Shown here: positions 48,481 to 60,922 of the stretch, piece after piece
How positions within the stretch are numbered: the first letter of the stretch is position 1
How the letters are laid out: the number at the start of each line of letters is the position of its first letter
Assembly (NCBI GenBank): GCA_013399115.1
Contig: VXAA01001233.1
Span: 737,179 to 801,178 of the forward strand
Reading direction: 5' to 3'
From: Anseranas semipalmata
Taxonomy: Eukaryota; Chordata; Aves; Anseriformes; Anseranatidae
Length of the DNA: 64,000 nucleotides
Program-made: the position numbers and the translations under genes
Notes under the pieces: model-generated
Told to the model about the DNA's origin: nothing
The model's database searches: none
What the model saw: only the letters and a program-made list of their open reading frames with translations

Positions 48481-51270
48481 GTAAGCATGCCCGCACTCCT
48501 AAAGCCGCGATGGCCGATGCCTTGAGGGAGCCGGCAGAGACCGAGCTCAGCGCAGGGCAGGAGCGCGATGGCCGCGGCCGCTGCCGAATCGCCGCCGTGC
48601 AGCCCAGGGATTCCTCAGCACCCGCGGCAAAGCAAAGCAAACGGCAAGAGAAAACCAAGATGAACACAATGCATGAAAGATGAACCAAAGGTGCCTCAAC
48701 TACTCGTTTCCTAGCTCAAGAGGAAAGCAGGAGCGTGCCACGCGGTGCCTTCGCTGCCCGTTCCCCAAGCCTTCGCACGCAGGAACCCATCGCAACATCC
48801 TTCGTGCACCAGCTATGTCTGAGGATACCAGACCAATGCAAGCAAGCTAGAAAGTACCTGTAAACAGGCTTGGCCACGGGAAAACACACACACAAAAGCC
48901 TGCCTGCCTCTGGGGAACAGCAAGCCCCTGCAGCCCCCCCAGCCCGTGAGGAGCTGAAACCGCGCGGCACGGCGCGTCTGCTGCCCGCACACGCAGCACA
49001 GAGCGCTTGGGTCTGGTCAGAGCACGGAACGCGGGGTCCGGCAGCCTAAAAAGTCGTGCTGGGATGAAAAAACATCTTTGTCTCGTCTCTGCAGCCCGCC
49101 TGGTTCGGGGCAGCAGCAGAGGAGGTTTGTGCATTCCTGCTTACGCGTGCTGGTAGGAAGCCCCAGCGAGTTCTCAGCCTGCCTTCGCATGGGGACGAGC
49201 TTGAGAACAGTGGAAAACATTTACGTGCAACCTGGAAGTCTGCAATTATTTTGCATTACTTTGTAGCTGACAAGGGCAGAGCACTCTTGCTTAAATGCCA
49301 CTTTTCTTACTTTCCTGGACTTACTTACTTTCAGACCGACATTTTTTGCAAGCTCTGTTCAAGGAGTATGAAATTTAATTGATGAAATGTTTAACCTAGC
49401 GCTAAATATTTAACATCTCTTGTGTTAACAAAGGGAACCAGACCCCTAAAAGACACAGTGCAGAAAGCAAATGTTTTTGTGACAGTGCAAATAGGAATAA
49501 TACTGTATTTGTGCGCACACTGCTAGAAATAATTGGGATGTAAACATAATGAGTAATGAATGTGAAACCGCATCTGGCAGTAAGGTCAGCTCCGGACTAG
49601 GTTACATTTGATTTTAAAAGGGAAGACACAAAAGCATCACGACATTCTGAAATCTGCAAGATGGATAAAAATGCATAAAAGAAAAGAATATTTAGCTAAA
49701 TATAAAGACCGGTTTCTACGCGGTATTTTCGAGGTGAATTTCTGGTGCTGCAAAGGGCCACTCGCTTCCCCAGAGGGTTCACGAGGCCGCGTTCGTCTCG
49801 AGTCGGGCAGGCTGCAGCTGCGCTACGGACCCAAGCGACGGACGGGAGAAGAGCTTCCAGCTGGCTCCTGAAACAACGATGTAGAGGCGCTGGTGCTGGG
49901 GTCAGTGCATGCTGCGGGGCGTTCCAAGGCTGCTGCTGGTTTCTGGGGCCTTGGCCCGGGTACCCGCAGCTCCTACAAGCCGGGGGACGTCACCACCAAA
50001 CCCAAAGCCTTATGCTCACTTTGCAGAGCACCAACTGGGTCCCACCCGAGAGACCAGACCCGCCAGCCCGGGCTGCTGAACAAGTTCTGCCTTCCACTCT
50101 CAGTTTCTCGGAGCTCCCTGCCGCCGCACAGGAGGCAAGGCTCCTGTTCAGAGCTCAGGCATCTAACGCCTAGCCAGCACAAGCACTCGCATCCCCCCTG
50201 ACCTGCCCTTTGAGCTGAACCAAGCTCTTCTGTCTTGCAGCTTGCATTGCCGGGTCGTACTAACCCGTTCTTTAATTTACCTTTCTCGCAGTAGCCCTCT
50301 GAAATACATCAGTGCCTCATTTCAGAGGCAAAAAAATTCCAGTAATATATGAGTCTATCTTCCAGCTCTCTTGGTAGCAACAAGCTTCTTGAATTCAGCT
50401 TATCTGGACTATGTACCTAGAGAAGAACCCACGAAGCATCTATTTTGTCTATCCGCTGACAAATAATGTCAACTGCTAGAATACAATTCGACTTAGAAAA
50501 ATAAGAGAAAAGGGAGCTGTTTTGAATACATAAAAAAAAACAACCAAGATACATGCACTAATCGAGTGTGCCTATCAAAGGGCAACAAATGATTTAATCA
50601 TATTTTTCCTTGCCTCCAACGTTCATGCCTGCACTTCCAATAAGCAATGCTGCCTAATTATCGCAAAAATTTCCATGCAGCCAACACTCAAAATACACAG
50701 TCTGGGTAATTATAATATAATTTGCATATAAAGCGCATTTTAAAACGGAAATAAACTTTCAACATCCAGTGGTGCTGGTATCACCAGTGTATGATTTCTC
50801 AAAGGAAACAGAAACGGTTGTCCACAGAATTCATTTCATCAAAATCTAATTAGCATTCAATAACAATTCCTTAAAACCTTAACTGTGTTTGTGTCAACAG
50901 CATAATGTCCATGCTACAGCAACTTATCAAAGTGATTTTGAGAGCCACTACATATATCAAAAAATATAAAGAAGAACCTTTAAGATATCTGGATTTTTTT
51001 ATTTTGTATATTTTTTAAAATCTAAACCTCTAGAAGTTTCCAAAGGTCCAGGAGGTGCAACCCAGATAACCCCAGATGGTACACACAGAGGCAACGAAAC
51101 CATCCCGGCAGAAAGGACTTTTTGCACTTAACTTGTAATAACGAGCGCTGGCAGCCAAGTGTTGTGCAGAAAACACTGCCGGTCCGTCTGATTTTTCTGT
51201 CTGACAGCCCGACTCGGCCAGGGATGCACCGCGCAGCACACACCCGTGGGCAGAGTCAGGCCTGGCAGCA

Positions 51271-51314
51271 GCCACGGGGCCGTGGGGCGGCCGTGGGGCA
51301 GCCGTGGGGCGGCC
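51271..51314. repeat. CCGTGGGGC tandem repeat
   Basis: Four imperfect tandem copies of a roughly 11-bp unit (GGCCGTGGGGC and variants) in a GC-rich patch. Confidence 0.85.
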
Positions 51315-53118
51315 GAGATGTGCTGGGGCGTACGCGTGCCAGCGAAGCAGCACAGCCCTTCCTGCTCTCCCCTCGTGCTCAATACCAAATAAACACATGG
51401 GTCTATTACTGGGTAAGAGATCGTTTTCATCTTACTTATTTTGAGACCAGTTAACGGAGAAGTAAGATGAATGTCTTGAAGGTAAATGTAGCCCTGTATT
51501 TTTCAACCGCAACGAGATATTACCTTTTTACATCGCTTGGACGCGACATTTGTTCCACCGCTGAATCTCGCTACCCAACAGCAGCCTGGCTATTTTTCTT
51601 TTTTGCATTTGCCCCTTCTCTGTGTTTTATGCTAAATATTTTAGGATTGCCGTGAAATTACAGTGATTCACATCTAGATGACACATGGAATTTCTCATGA
51701 AGAAAGGTGCTATATATACATTTACATTTTTATTACAAAGCTTAAAATCTCCACTTACCCTGAAATGGCATAAATATTACATACGGCTGTTAAATTTGTA
51801 TACCTACACAAGCAACCGGAAAAATAAATGCAAGTAATACTTCATGGCAAGAAACACCACAAACTGCTTGTGCTACTGAAAGCAATTATTTGTCAAGACC
51901 ACAGTCTGACACAGAATTACCTTACGCCTTTAATTACATCATTTGTAATGAAGGCTTGACTATGTATAAGCACAGGATGACATTATTCTTTGAATTATAG
52001 CTTAGCACGCACAAAAAAGTCCATGCTGGATCACTGTCATCACATATAACCCTTTTCTTATACTTTATGAACGAGCATAGCACTCGGAGGACGAAGCACA
52101 ACGGAGGGGATACACGGGAAGCCCCGCACCCTTTGCAGGGTGATGTCAATGCACAGGGAGCCCGAGCCGTGCTATCGCTGCGTTCAGTTTGTAGCACGAG
52201 CTGCCACTGCTTTCTGGGGCCAAGCAAACCTCATGGCAAGGCAAATCCCTGCCCCAGGACACTTGCGCTAATGAGCGATAACAGAAGGTGCAACCCAGGC
52301 GAGACCCCCGGCCTCCGACGCGAGGCTGCCTTCGCGCCTCTCCGGCCTCCTCCGCGCTTGGGGAAAGCTGACAAAACCATTTTTGCATTCGGGAACTTGA
52401 AAACTGAAGGGCAGGAAAGTACCGAGGGCTTCCGCATTTCTCACTTTCGCAGACAGTTCGCATTAAATCTTGTTACCTGCCCGCTGAAACTCGAGGGAGC
52501 GCTCAGAAAAAGGTCTGTTACGGAGCATACTCTACTTCACAGTCATTTCGAAATCCCTCTCGATTATCAGCCCCGTGAGGCTCTAGCTTCACACCCCGTT
52601 CGTTAGGTCGAGACAAGAACTCCTGGCGCTTTTTCTCCCGACCACGTACCTCAGAGCGACCTCGATGAAAAAGCGTTCCCTTCGCACCGAGCGAAAGCCG
52701 TGTCCCTCGGAGGGCGCGGGCGCGTCTCCCGACGGGGACACCTCTCCCGCCGTGCCAGTCGACCAGGCACTTGACCTCACGTAAGAACAGATCAGCTCAC
52801 TGAATGCTTTATGCGCGGTCAAGTCCAAAGAAATCCAGTAAAACAGAACAGTCCTCTCAAATCTGGTTGGCAAAGAGATGGAACAACTGGATGACTGTGG
52901 ACACCGTCGGGCACCTCTCCCATCTCATTGAGCAGCACGTACTACAAAGAACTGGAGAACCCGAGCAAACAATATGCTCTATCTGCCATTTAACAAAAAG
53001 CAGAGAATGTGACAACTGTACCAACAAGTTTGGGAAATGCAACGCCGAAATCTTCATGCAGGGCTGCTTTCTCCTGATGGGGAAAGGAAGGGAACGGTGT
53101 TTCCTCAACACTTGGGGA

Positions 53119-53146
53119 AACAAACAAACAAACAAACAAACAAGAA
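53119..53146. repeat. (AAAC)n microsatellite
   Basis: About six tandem copies of AAAC on the plus strand. Confidence 0.95.
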
Positions 53147-53199
53147 CAAACGTTCATCCTTTGCTTGCTTATCAGCTCGCCCTTCGAGTACTTCTCCTT

Positions 53200-53670
53200 T
53201 TTGCCTTCCCTTGCCCCTGTCCAAAGCCCCACCTCGGCGGTGCCTGCGGCAGAGCCCCCTCCCACAAATTCGGGCCACCCTCCGTACGATCGTGCTGGCT
53301 ACACCCGCGCGTTCCCTGGGGAAAAGCCGCCGTGCACGCGCGGGCGGACAGCCGGCTGAACGGCGCCGTGCCTCCGGTGAGGGGATCGGTCGCGGAGGGA
53401 AACGGCCCCGTGAGTTCGCCTTGGGAAACGGAGCGCAAGGCAGCTGGCCGCGGCTGACGCGTGCTCCACCGGACACCGACGCACGGAACGTGGCGTAATG
53501 AAACCGCTCTGCCTAAAGAGAGAAACGCTGCCAGGTCCGAGCACCGACGCCGCTTACGAAGCGGGGAAGGACGACGTTCTCAGCGCATCTCATTCGGCCC
53601 GACGGCAGGAGCGGGGCCGCCCTGTGCCCCCATCGGGCGGCGCGGGACTCGGCGAGACCTTGACTTGTAG
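53200..53670. other. CpG-rich patch, possible CpG island
   Basis: High CpG density, including GCGCG and CGCGG runs, with overlapping frames on both strands. No TATA box, start codon or splice donor decides a transcription direction. It ends about 130 bp before the 39-base assembly gap, so the context is incomplete. Confidence 0.5.
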
Positions 53671-53799
53671 AAGTACCCGGCCTGCTCTGTTGACCTGTTT
53701 TTCATTAGCAATTAACGCCACGTTGCAGCGGGGCTTTGATGTTAAAGAATGCTGTGTAAATGATGCAGCTCCTTGGTAAATCCTTTTTTTTTTTTTTAA

Positions 53800-53838
53800 N
53801 NNNNNNNNNNNNNNNNNNNNNNNNNNNNNNNNNNNNNN
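53800..53838. other. Assembly gap (39 N)
   Basis: A run of 39 N follows a T-rich homopolymer (13 or more T). The flanking homopolymer suggests that the gap arose from difficult low-complexity sequence, and its true length is unknown. Confidence 0.99.
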
Positions 53839-53939
53839 TTTTCATCCATAAAAGGTGAATGATATCAAAACACCGTACCGATGACAAGCAATTATAATTA
53901 AAACTACAAAGTGATTTTAAACTGGACGAGAAGCTTGTT

Positions 53940-54130
53940 CAAGGGAAAGAAACAATAGTTGTTTTCTCGAGAAAAAACAATTCTCTAGATGTCCGTGTTT
54001 CCATAGAGACAACCTCTATCCTTTTGTGCTTCCTAATCTATCTCGGTCGATCAATACTTTATGGTAATTGTTTCCATGGTAATTGCGACTATAATAATCC
54101 CCCTTTTCAGTGTGAAAGGAATATATAGAG
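53940..54130. promoter_or_regulatory. AT-rich block with RFX/X-box-like sites
   Basis: The block contains GTTTCCATAGAGACAAC at 53997-54013 and GTTTCCATGGTAAT at 54070-54083. The second matches the RFX X-box pattern (GTNRCC, spacer, RGYAAC) at 10 of 12 defined positions. TAATTG homeodomain-type cores surround them. Frames are closed on both strands. The dense motif content suggests a regulatory element, but conservation has not been tested. Confidence 0.4.
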
Positions 54131-55438
54131 GCAAAAACAAAGCAACTTGGGCGACACAAACTGTGTTTGCAGAAGCGACAGCAGAACGCACGCCTCTAAC
54201 TTGATGAAAAGAAGTTAACACGTGGCGCTGGGTTAACCCAGCTGGAGCCCAGCGCTGGGACACGGTGCAGAAATGCCGGGTGTCACCGCGGGCGCTCGGA
54301 GCAGCCCCGCATCCTTCGTCCCAGCCACCAGCCTCCAGAAACGACCACGGGAACCTGCGCTGCCATTCCACTGAAACCAGCAACAAAACGCAGCGGCGAC
54401 GCGAACTGCACGCTCCGCACGGGTCAGTGCTTCAATTCCAGCTATGAGCTGCGCAAAGCCGTGTGGTCAGTAACCTTATCTGCTGGTTTTACATTGCTCA
54501 AACCGGCCTCAACGCATCGCTGTGTCTTTGCAGGCCTGAAAAGCGGAACGGCGAATCTCAGTGCCTTCTAGCAAAGGAAGAGATGTCACTCCCAAACCAC
54601 TATTTCCACACAGTTAAATCTCAAAACAGGCGGGTAAAGGTAACACAAGGTAAAACAAATTTCATCAATATAATGATTAGCAATTAGCAGCTAGCTAAAG
54701 AGGAAATTACCTAGAATACTTAGGGAAAATACTCCCCCCAAATTAGGATCAATTTAGCAATTTCTGATAGCTTTCCAGTTGAAGCAAGGAGAGCAACAGT
54801 ATAGAAATTAATTATGTTGATTATGTACTTGATTACAGCGGATTAAAAAGCATTATACAAGTGCTGTTCTCATGGCAGTGTGAACTGTGTCAACACTTCA
54901 CAAGCCCGTGCCATAAAAACCCAGCGGCTCTGAAACTCCGGCTGGGCTGCACCTTCCTCTGCAAACAACGCAAATGGGCAAACTCATCTTCCGCCTCGGC
55001 GAGCGGAGGTGCGGCGCTCAGCCGAGCTCAGCGCTGTCGCTGTGTGTCGGCCCCGCTGCGTTCACACGGGTGAAACCAAGGGCCAATTCTGCTCTAACAA
55101 CAGGTGACCTGCTTCACGAGCGCAGTCGCCGAGGCGGCCCCGGAGCCAGGAGGCTGCCAGACCCGATGCATCAGCAGCGCCGCGGTGCCGCGGCACGCAG
55201 CACTGGACCAAGGAAAGTGCGGGCAGAAGGAAAATTCCGAGCCGTTTTCGCAACTAGCTTCATGCACATTTCATGAGCCATTCTCTTGAGACACTGTACT
55301 AAAAGATGGTACACGATTCTTTTTCTCAATTGCTTCTATGATCGAGAACTGTTTTGCAAAAGTGGTTGCAGCCCGGTAGGGGGGCAGAGTGGAAATGCTC
55401 GAGCTGTTTGTCAGTTCTGTGTTTTATATTTTACTTAT

Positions 55439-55455
55439 ACACACACACACACAAA
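55439..55455. repeat. (CA)n microsatellite
   Basis: About eight CA units on the plus strand. Confidence 0.95.
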
Positions 55456-55885
55456 CTTCACAAAAATACCTGCCTGCTTACCAGCCTCCACCTCTGATTT
55501 CCATGGGCAAGAACACAGAGGCATAAAGAAAGGAAACCACCAGGCCCTGTGGCTGTCAATGGAAACTTTTCCATAGCTGTAGGGAGTCTGTAAAGATTAT
55601 AAAAATATAAGAGCAATGAAAGGACATAATCTTTATTTAACCAAGTATATCCTAGTGCCTGAACTATTTATGGCAAAGGTCTTGCCAAAAGCCATTGAAA
55701 TGCTCCAGAGTTGGAACAGAACACTGAAGTGCGGTTCTTTTGGTACCTGTGGGTCAGAACACAGAGTGCCCGAATCCTTAAAGATTAGAAAAGGTTAAGT
55801 TTATAAAAAGCACCACTAAATGCCAATATCACTGTGGTACTTCCTATATTTGGATGTGTAGTGCGCTGAAGTAGTTATAATTTAC

Positions 55886-55984
55886 CTGCTGTCTCGCTCC
55901 CGTTGATGCCAAAGGGACTTCTGTCATTGGCATTAATGACAGCAAAATTGCCCTCTGAGCACCAGCCCTGGCGCACCACGCACC
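55886..55984 (-). CDS. Candidate 99-nt exon of minus-strand gene at right end
   Basis: Strong acceptor (TTAGCATCCTTTCATCTACAG) and strong donor (CAGCAG followed by GTAAATT). Two frames are open. Phase 0 gives 33 residues starting GAWCARAGAQRAILLSLMPM and ending TEVPLASTGARQQ, and would follow the 63078-63122 exon, which also ends in phase 0. The other frame, with CSEGNFAVINANDRSPFGIN, looks equally protein-like but needs a different phase. The exon itself is well supported, its frame less so. Confidence 0.45.
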
Positions 55985-56178
55985 CTGTAGATGAAAGGAT
56001 GCTAAAAGCGCATCATCTAAGGCAGGGCCTCCCATAACCACTAGCTGCGTACGTCTCTGAGATCCACTCCTCTGCCAGAAAGACCAAGACACGGCTGCTC
56101 GCTACCTGCAGGACCAGGCGCCTGCTCGCCTTGCTGCGAGCCAAGGTCAGACCCGAGGATCCTGCACAAAGCGAGACA

Positions 56179-56445
56179 ATCATAGAATCACAGAATCACT
56201 TAGGTTGGAAAAGACCTCCAAGATCATCCAGTCCCACCGTTAACCTCCCACTGCCAAGTCTACCACTGAACCAGGTCCCCAAGCACCGCATCTACACATC
56301 TTTTGAAGACCTCCAGGGATGGTGACTCAACCACTTCCCTGGGCAGCCTGTTCCAATGCCTCACAACCCTTTCAGTGAAGAAATTTTTCCTAATATCCAA
56401 CCTAAACCTCCCCTGGTACAACTTGAGGCCGGCTCAGATCTAGCA
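56179..56445 (-). mobile_element. CR1 LINE 3' end, well preserved
   Basis: About 265 bp read as the reverse complement of the avian CR1 3' region. The leftmost part is ATCATAGAATCACAGAATCA (terminal octamer repeats), followed by GGTTGGAAAAGACCTCCAAG and ATCATCCAGTCC. Further right come TGGGCAGCCTGTTCCAATGC and AACTTGAGGCC. It is 5' truncated, as most CR1 copies are, and is the least diverged copy in the window. A plus-strand frame across it is an artefact. Confidence 0.97.
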
Positions 56446-57515
56446 CCTGTCACATCTGTGTGGGTATTTTGAATCTGGTGCTAACGGTGACTAATTTCAA
56501 AAGTCTTCAGCCATGCCCTCTAATTCCTGCTTAGAAACTAAACACACGACAGCCTGCTTATAAGGTCTGCAGTTCCTCGGGAGATCCCAAAAGTCACTGA
56601 CATTCATTCTCCTTCTTAGATAAACGGAAAAGAAATCTTACAATAATTAAATATTGAAAAAAATTGAAACAATGCAGTTTCACCTGCAAGAGAATGCAAG
56701 ACCGATGGCATCTCCTCATAAAGGATGTGAAGATTACTGACTTTGCTGTCATGCCTCTAGTCATGGGAAATGCTCAACATTCTAAAACACGCATTTTATG
56801 TTAGTAAATGGTTTGCCCTAACTGAAAATCTAAACTGGAAATAGAAAACAAGAAATATTTCCAACTGGAGAAGTTTATCTGAAAGCTAAGTACAAGAACT
56901 GCTATCTTTATTAAATATAGTATCTTTATAAAATATAGTATCTAATTAGTTACAACTAGACAATGTTGGGAGCTCAGAGAACTGGTGAGGTTTGGACTTG
57001 CTTCCCATACTGTGGACAGGGACCGAGAAGTCCTCAAGTCACTTCTGCCACTTTCTGCCGTGGTGCCCAACACAAGGCCCTCAGACACGTCTGAGTTGCA
57101 CACAGGATGCTCCGTACTCTAACAGCCTCCTGCTAGGATGTGACGGGACTGGAACATGCATCCGGAACAATCGCCTTAGGCAATGAAACAGAATACAGAT
57201 GCCAGGATACATTAGACCAACCCACAAGATAAAATCAATGGAACAGCCACTGACTTTGCTCTCCAGAAAGCTGCTTGGTGAGCTCATTCCTCCTGGCCTC
57301 TCTTACGTGGTTCGCGCTGAACAACACCTTCAGGATTTTGCAGTGAGAGGGAGCTGATGGAAAACTAATCAACAATTTCTAGTAAGGATAATTTATGGAC
57401 AAAGGAAACTTTGATCTGAGGAAGCAGAACAAGAGCACTGGCAGTGCCTTTAATGCAGACGATGGACTGTTTTTGGCAATACTGTCTTGGTTGTGCCGTT
57501 AGTTGAGGGATTTAC

Positions 57516-57695
57516 CTTTCTTCTTCATCTGAAACGTCTTTTGCCAAATAAAATACAACATTTTGATTCCTTTTGTGTCAATTATTTTGTGTTGAATATA
57601 TTGACTCAAGTCTTCGTTGTGGGTGTTGCCAGGAGTGGAAAGTTTTTCTAGATCTCCTTCCTTTGAAGAATGTTTCAATATTAAGTATGAGTAAG
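57516..57695 (-). CDS. Possible minus-strand exon, 180 nt (conflicts with plus reading)
   Basis: On the minus strand an acceptor CTCATCTCCATCCTTAG opens a frame reading AYSYLILKHSSKEGDLEKLS, then TPGNTHNEDLSQYIQHKIID and on to FIWQKTFQMKKK. It ends at a good donor (AAGAAAG followed by GTAAATC). The exon needs one nucleotide from before and leaves one after. The open frame extends further upstream (98 codons in total). A plus-strand terminal exon overlaps it at 57669-57827, so the two readings compete in part. Confidence 0.35.
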
Positions 57696-57827
57696 CTAAG
57701 GATGGAGATGAGTCAGGCCTACCGCTCAGCGAAAAGCTTTGAACTACTGGAGACGATGCGGAAGCCCTCAGGTGTACCGGGAAAAACTGATCCAAATGTT
57801 TCCTTCAGCTGGGAGAACCACGTCTGA
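57669..57827 (+). CDS. Possible plus-strand terminal exon (conflicts with minus reading)
   Basis: On the plus strand an acceptor TCTAGATCTCCTTCCTTTGAAG opens a frame that starts NVSILSMSKLRMEMSQAYRS and runs AKSFELLETMRKPSGVPGKT to a TGA stop at 57825-57827. The 52-residue product has an amphipathic helical part and a polar C-terminus. No AATAAA lies close downstream. It overlaps the minus-strand candidate 57516-57695 by 27 nt and its 5' frame extension more fully. Confidence 0.3.
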   Translation, partial: NVSILSMSKLRMEMSQAYRSAKSFELLETMRKPSGVPGKTDPNVSFSWENHV

Positions 57828-58529
57828 AGCAGCCTTGTGGAACATGGTACAGAACTCCTTCCATCACGTATCATATTTTCTTAACATACGATCAATGGAA
57901 GAAAATGCACCTTAAGCTTAAAACAGAGTATGTAAATCATTAACCCTGAACTTTTAATATAAAAATGATGTCCAGTTTCTAGACTTGAAAAGCCCATAGG
58001 AATTAGAGAAAAACAAATTCTCCAGCATTTCGGTTGAATTTATTCCCTGAAGTCAAGTAAAATTGTCCTCAACTTCTCCGAGTAGTACTAAAAAAGGTCT
58101 GAAGATACTAGAGACAAAAATGCTTAACATCAGTTTTACCCTCTGACAATATTTTGTCAGGAGAGAAGGAGAGAGCTATACTAATAATATTTATCTATGA
58201 ATATAAATAACTCTTCCTTTTTGAAAAGGCGTTCAAACAGCAAAACAGCAATTCATCTTTCCGTTCACTGCTTTTGTTAATCATGAGAAAACTTTGAATT
58301 TTCATGGGAAAAAAGCATTCCCTGCAAGAGGACCACAGGTTCTGCGGGGCTGGGGGGGTAACCCCAGCCGGGAAGTACACGCGGGCTCCCCTCGTCGGTG
58401 TGTACGTTTCTTTCTCACGCCTTCCCGCGTGTGACCTCCGATCAGACAACTCCATTACAAACAAGACGGATTTGCTTTTCTCGCATTAAAACGCGATGAT
58501 TCCCTTGTAATCCCATTCTTTTTTCACGC

Positions 58530-59400
58530 CCCTCACGGGGAAACTGAAACAGAGCCGCCGGCTCTTGGCACGAGCATAAGGAAGCAAAAACTTCGCTTGG
58601 AGCGACCGCGACAGGCTAAGGCGCCAGCGCAGGGGGAGCGCGCGGGAAGCCCCCAGGTGCCACCCCCGTGCTCCACCAGACCGGGCCCGGCCTTCCCGCG
58701 AGCCGAGGCGCTCCCCGGGCGTCCCCTGGCGTGGCGTGACGGGGACGGCATCGCGCCTCCGTGCCCCTTGCCAGGCCCAGTGCTGCCGCCCCTCCCCGGC
58801 TGTCAGGCAGGGCAGCATCCCTCGCCTTTAGCTTTCCCAGCTACTGCCCCCCCTTCCCCAGCGCTTTTATTTTGGGGCCGGCTCTGTGCCCAGCGCGCCA
58901 GCGTCCCGCAGCCAGGTCTCCATCGCCTTTGGTCGGCCGCGGGCAGGACCAGCAAGGCACCGGGCCGCCGGCACCACCGCCACCCAGCTCTGAGAGCGCT
59001 TTCAGAAGCCAGAAAGCGGTTCAGAGCGGGTCGTTAATCTCTATGTAAATGCACGGTACGCCCGCGGGATCGGCCCGCTCAGGACCCCGGCACAGCAAAG
59101 CAGCGCTGCTTCGGCTTTGTTTCGCCACCGCTCCCACTGCTATTTTCGCCGGATGACGTCCGTAGTGCCATGGTTACAACACCGCCGCACCAAGCAGCGC
59201 CGCGACGGGCGCCGGGGAGCAGCCGAGCTGCTGCCACGTCCCTTCCCCCTCCCCGGGGGCCGGGGGGGCTCCCGAGGTGCCGGGATTTGGCAAGAGGTGC
59301 CGCAGAGCCGCGGCCGGCCCTCGCGCCAAGGCGTAGGCACGGACCCAGGTAAACGCGCCCCGGGCGCCGTCGGCTCGGCGCAGCAACGCCTAATGGCAAA
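58530..59400. promoter_or_regulatory. CpG island with CRE and CCATGG palindrome; candidate promoter
   Basis: This is the longest continuous CpG-rich segment in the window. It contains a CRE core TGACGT at 59154-59159. Close by is an X-box-like site (GTAACCATGGCAC on the minus strand, 59165-59177) whose CCATGG palindrome supplies an ATG in good context on each strand. On the plus strand a donor CCCAG followed by GTAAACG lies at 59349-59350. A plus-strand ATG frame starting MVTTPPHQAAPRRAP runs open into it. The minus-strand ATG opens a 30-codon frame, MALRTSSGENSSGSG and on. These features fit a promoter, perhaps bidirectional, with a plus-strand first exon. No TATA box is evident. Confidence 0.5.
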
Positions 59401-60922
59401 ACGTACCGGTGCCCAGTCCTCGTTTTCTCATTATATTTTAATGGCCTTTGTTTATTAAAAAAGTTAGTCAGCACTTGGGAAGGCTCCTTAGCTGACCACG
59501 AGCTGCTTGTTACTGGGAGATTTGATTTTCAAAGTCCTCATTTCATGCGACAAAGAACAAGCAGGCAATGCTGCCCGACCAGGCAGTCAGCAATCTTCGC
59601 AGGCTCTAGGAGAGGTCTTCCAGCCTTTTTTCCTGTAATGTGTAATTTAAGCCTATTCTACATACTATTTTTCCCCATTTACAAACACAGAACAACTAAT
59701 TTTTCATCTCACCAAAACCTTACCAGGCTTAATAACCAAACAATGGATTCTGAGTACAGTTAAGCAAACCTTATTCGGGCAGAAATTTCATCATCTGGGC
59801 TTTGCAGCACTTTTTTTTTTTTTCCAATATTTGCTTGTATCTTCATCCTGTTGTATGCAATTCCAAACCTTGATTTGAATTTCAAAATATATCCCCTTTT
59901 CTGCTACCTATTGGTCCATCCTGAAAAGAATATTACTCTGGTCAATCTTTGTCTTATTATGCAATTTTCTCATTTTTAACAAAACTGAATACTACTGTAA
60001 TTTCACTATTATCTGTTTTCAAATCAGAACTGAAGAAGAGGTTGGCTTGGGGTGGGTTGGTTTTGTTGTTTTTTTTTTCCCTTCAAGTTAATGACTCCCA
60101 CCTGTGTCTTTCATGGTAGAAGGCATTAATTAAATCTGCCGAATTTCAAACATTTTCTTGACATAATGGTTGCTTACCCATTATCAGACTACCATTTTTC
60201 CCTCCACCACTATTCCTAAAATAATGAACAACTGACAGCCATTAAATGTCAGTGCGGAGAAGCGGCACATCGATGGAGAACGACTTGTGCCCACATGTGC
60301 TTCAGCAAGCCTGGCCACCGCGTCCGACGCAGCGTCAGCACGGCTAAAACCAGTGCTTTCCTCAAAGAAGCCTGGAAAGGGCAAAACCCACACCCGTTTG
60401 TTTCCTGCTGGTTTTTTGCCTTTCCCCCCTTTGTATGTTTGGTTTTGGAACCTGTCAGCTCACAGCCTGGCACGTGTTAGTGTTCAAAGATCCTCTTGCC
60501 CGCTCTTTGCCACGATAGCCCCAAGAAAAACAATGCCAAGAAAAACCACCTCAATTTCTCTGAACATCCGCTGGCGTTTCAAACGCTCAGACAGCCCCAG
60601 CCCCACGTCGGGTATGTCACGACACGCTCCTCGTCCCAGCGACATGCGGGTGCCGGGCAGGCAAAGGCAGCATGAAGGGCTCATGCAGTCACCGCTGCCG
60701 GGCTCGGCTCCTACCGCATGGTTAGGGAGCTGCTTCTCCAGGGCTTTTTATAACTTTAGTTTTCTTGATTTCTTCTCATGTTTTGTTTATCATTAAATTA
60801 GTGTATGCACTGGGGAAAGCAAGACTTCCTTCCTAAAAGAAACCCAGGGGGAGCTAGATTCACTGAAGCCCAAACATCCTAACACTGCTCAAGCATCCAC
60901 GTCCCTCTCTGTTCCTTGCCAG

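Larger units (their letters stand above)
48481..53799. other. Intronic or intergenic sequence
   Basis: GC-rich patches at 49.75-50.1 and 51.2-51.35 kb and a larger CpG-rich stretch at about 52.6-53.7 kb carry overlapping frames. The section at 50.25-51.0 kb is AT-rich and frame-free and has an exact octamer ATTTGCAT at 50720-50727. No gene is supported. Confidence 0.35.

Noticed and set aside
60184..60410. Minus-strand exon after acceptor TGCCCTTTCCAG at about 60380
   Set aside because: Several frames are open and all look partly protein-like, and no decent donor is found.
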